Source of the DNA: Aristolochia californica
Lineage: Eukaryota > Streptophyta > Magnoliopsida > Piperales > Aristolochiaceae
Assembly (NCBI GenBank): GCA_029961685.1
Contig: JARWKL010000015.1
Coordinates: 20,925,220 to 20,989,219 of the forward strand
Reading direction: 5' to 3'
DNA: 64,000 bases
Shown: positions 62,533 to 64,000 of the stretch, in pieces
Numbering within the stretch: the first letter of the stretch is position 1
How the letters are laid out: each line of letters opens with the position of its first letter
Position numbers and translations under genes: made by a program
The notes under the pieces: generated by a model
The model's input: only the letters and a program-made list of their open reading frames with translations
What the model was told of the DNA's origin: nothing
Databases searched by the model: none

Positions 62533-62943
62533 TGTTGAATTTATGGAAAAGAAAAATACTTCATTGACTTCAATAACTTGTTGTAATCAGAGCACATGAA
62601 CATGTATTTATAATAGAGCAAGGTAGTAGAGTCCAATTATAATAAAACTACCATATTGATAAGTCCTAACATAATTAAATAAATCAATATTGATAAAAGA
62701 CAAACATAACTCAAAATAAAACTCTTCTTTGACGTGACCATAAGATAAGATACTTTCGGGAGTCCTTCTTGATCTTCCAACTAATGTGATAAGGATATCA
62801 GCTCATGGTAATCATTATGGGTCCTACTTCTTATGGACTTGGGGCCATCTTGTGGGCCTTCCTTGGTCGTGTGACCCATCTTATAATAATCTTAGATATG
62901 TGGGCCTTCCTTTGTCATGTGGGCTTGAGCTTATCTTCCAACA
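62533..62943 (-). repeat. LTR 3 of the array (411 bp)
   Basis: Same ends as LTR 1 and 2, but about 30 bp are missing near 62653, where cccttgtcccaattacaccc is absent. Confidence 0.9.
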
Positions 62944-64000
62944 CTCCCCCTTAAGCTGGGGGTGAGAGAACAACATAAACTCCCAACTTGCTATAAATTA
63001 TGTATAAAATATTTTTTGTATAAAATGACACATCTTCCAATATGCCTTCATCTTCCAACATTCCCCCTCACGCTGTTGCATCCTTCCATGAGGCCCTGCT
63101 GGCATAATATAAGTGAGAGTAAAAATCACTCCTAGCCAATAAGCCATTGCTTCATACTCCAGTCCTAATACTGGATGTAGGGTACACTCCGCCTTTTATT
63201 GTTAGTGTGATTATTAGCGTTGCTCTGAAGTGTCCACCACCGTGTCCCTCCACAAGACAACAACTCTCAAGTGGTAGGAGTTATAATGAGAGTGATCCCA
63301 ACTTGAACCAAATATCATAGATGAAGCAATAGGCCCAAATAACAGAGATGTATAAATAAGCCCTCAAACCAGGGAGAAGTGAGATATTTTTCTGATATTT
63401 CAACTCAAAAAGTGACACAAAACAATCGGCTTAAATTTGAATTTTCAATGTAACAGAATACCAGCATGACCTTTGATTCTTCCAATGAGAATATTTCTTT
63501 AAATATAGATCAGATTAACATGAAATTTCTCATTATTAAAGTAGACTTAAATACATTTCATCCAAGTATAACTTCTCTTCAAAAAATATAATTATCCGAA
63601 GATAAATAATCTGATAGATTTCGGTCTCTATCATCTGGCCGAACCAAGTATTGTTTCTCCTTTTTTTCTAGAATGACCATCGAATCTTCCAAGAACAATA
63701 TCTCTTATAAAAAAATCATACCAAGAATTGGTTGAATAGGTAAGAAAATAGACTTACTTATCTTTCTGTTGATATATAATTCTCTATATAAAATCTCTTT
63801 CTTGATAGCATAAGATACCTCGGAAGTTGAGGTTTTCTGCTGCCGCTCGAACCTCTTTTTCAAACTAACCTTTACTGCTTCAAATATCGATTTCTCTTTG
63901 TAGATAGCTCAGATAAAAAATTGGTTGAATAGGTAAAAGAATAGACTTACAATTTTTTTTTTATACATATTTCTCCATATAAAGTCTAGTTCTTGATAGT

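Larger units (their letters stand above)
58884..64000 (-). mobile_element. Tandem array of a non-autonomous LTR retrotransposon (LTR-int-LTR-int-LTR-int)
   Basis: Three LTRs (58884-59323, 60713-61152, 62533-62943) are separated by internal regions of 1389 and 1380 bp, with a third running off the right edge. The period is about 1.82 kb. Each LTR begins tgttgaatttatgg and ends cttccaaca (plus strand). Each is followed on its right by a polypurine tract (minus strand CTTGAGGGGGAG). Left of LTR3, minus-strand TGGTATCAGAGC (62532-62521) is a perfect tRNA-iMet primer-binding site. The site left of LTR2 is mutated at two bases (60712-60701). So the element points leftward. No gag or pol motif is present, so it depends on other elements. 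It lies in the presumed MADS intron in antisense orientation. Confidence 0.92.

Overview
The window is nuclear DNA of a flowering plant, most likely a woody eudicot or an early-diverging eudicot. The signs are intron-split genes with GT-AG borders, a nuclear tRNA-Asp gene, plant-specific transcription factor families (YABBY, SBP-box, MIKC MADS-box), a miR156 target site, and abundant plant Copia, Gypsy, TRIM, hAT and LINE remnants in AT-rich intergenic DNA. The species cannot be named from the sequence.

Layout from left to right: (1) 1-4147, minus strand: the 5' part of a gene for a protein with FYRN/FYRC (F/Y-rich) domains, running off the left edge, with an apparent 1-bp frameshift in its third exon. 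(2) 4320-4391, minus: tRNA-Asp(GUC), 172 bp upstream of that gene's ATG. (3) 6688-8323: an internally deleted Copia retrotransposon on the minus strand, holding a nested TRIM element (6939-7264). (4) 10556-12178, plus: a seven-exon YABBY gene of the CRABS CLAW type. (5) 14012-17752, minus: a three-exon SBP-box gene of the SPL6 type with a miR156 site at 14465-14484. (6) 23451-25795: a non-autonomous hAT element with an exact 8-bp target-site duplication, then degraded Gypsy pol (26090-27240) and an LTR (27591-27915). (7) 34332-35342, plus: an intronless BIG GRAIN 1-like gene. (8) 37960-38880: Copia integrase interrupted by a complete 249-bp TRIM with a perfect 5-bp duplication. (9) 41316-46463, plus: a three-exon PPR gene resembling Arabidopsis At1g07590, with LINE debris in its first intron. 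(10) 54904-55088, plus: exon 1 of a SEPALLATA-type MADS-box gene. No second exon is seen in the remaining 8.9 kb, which instead carries a tandem LTR-internal-LTR array of a non-autonomous retrotransposon on the opposite strand, continuing past the right edge.

Three flower and phase-change regulators (CRC-type YABBY, miR156-targeted SPL6, SEP-type MADS) lie within about 45 kb. In Arabidopsis CRC is under floral MADS control and SPL genes under miR156, so the genes belong to connected networks, but nothing here shows that their closeness is functional. I found no defence-type or metabolic gene cluster. The most informative structures are the two TRIMs nested in Copia elements and the LTR array.
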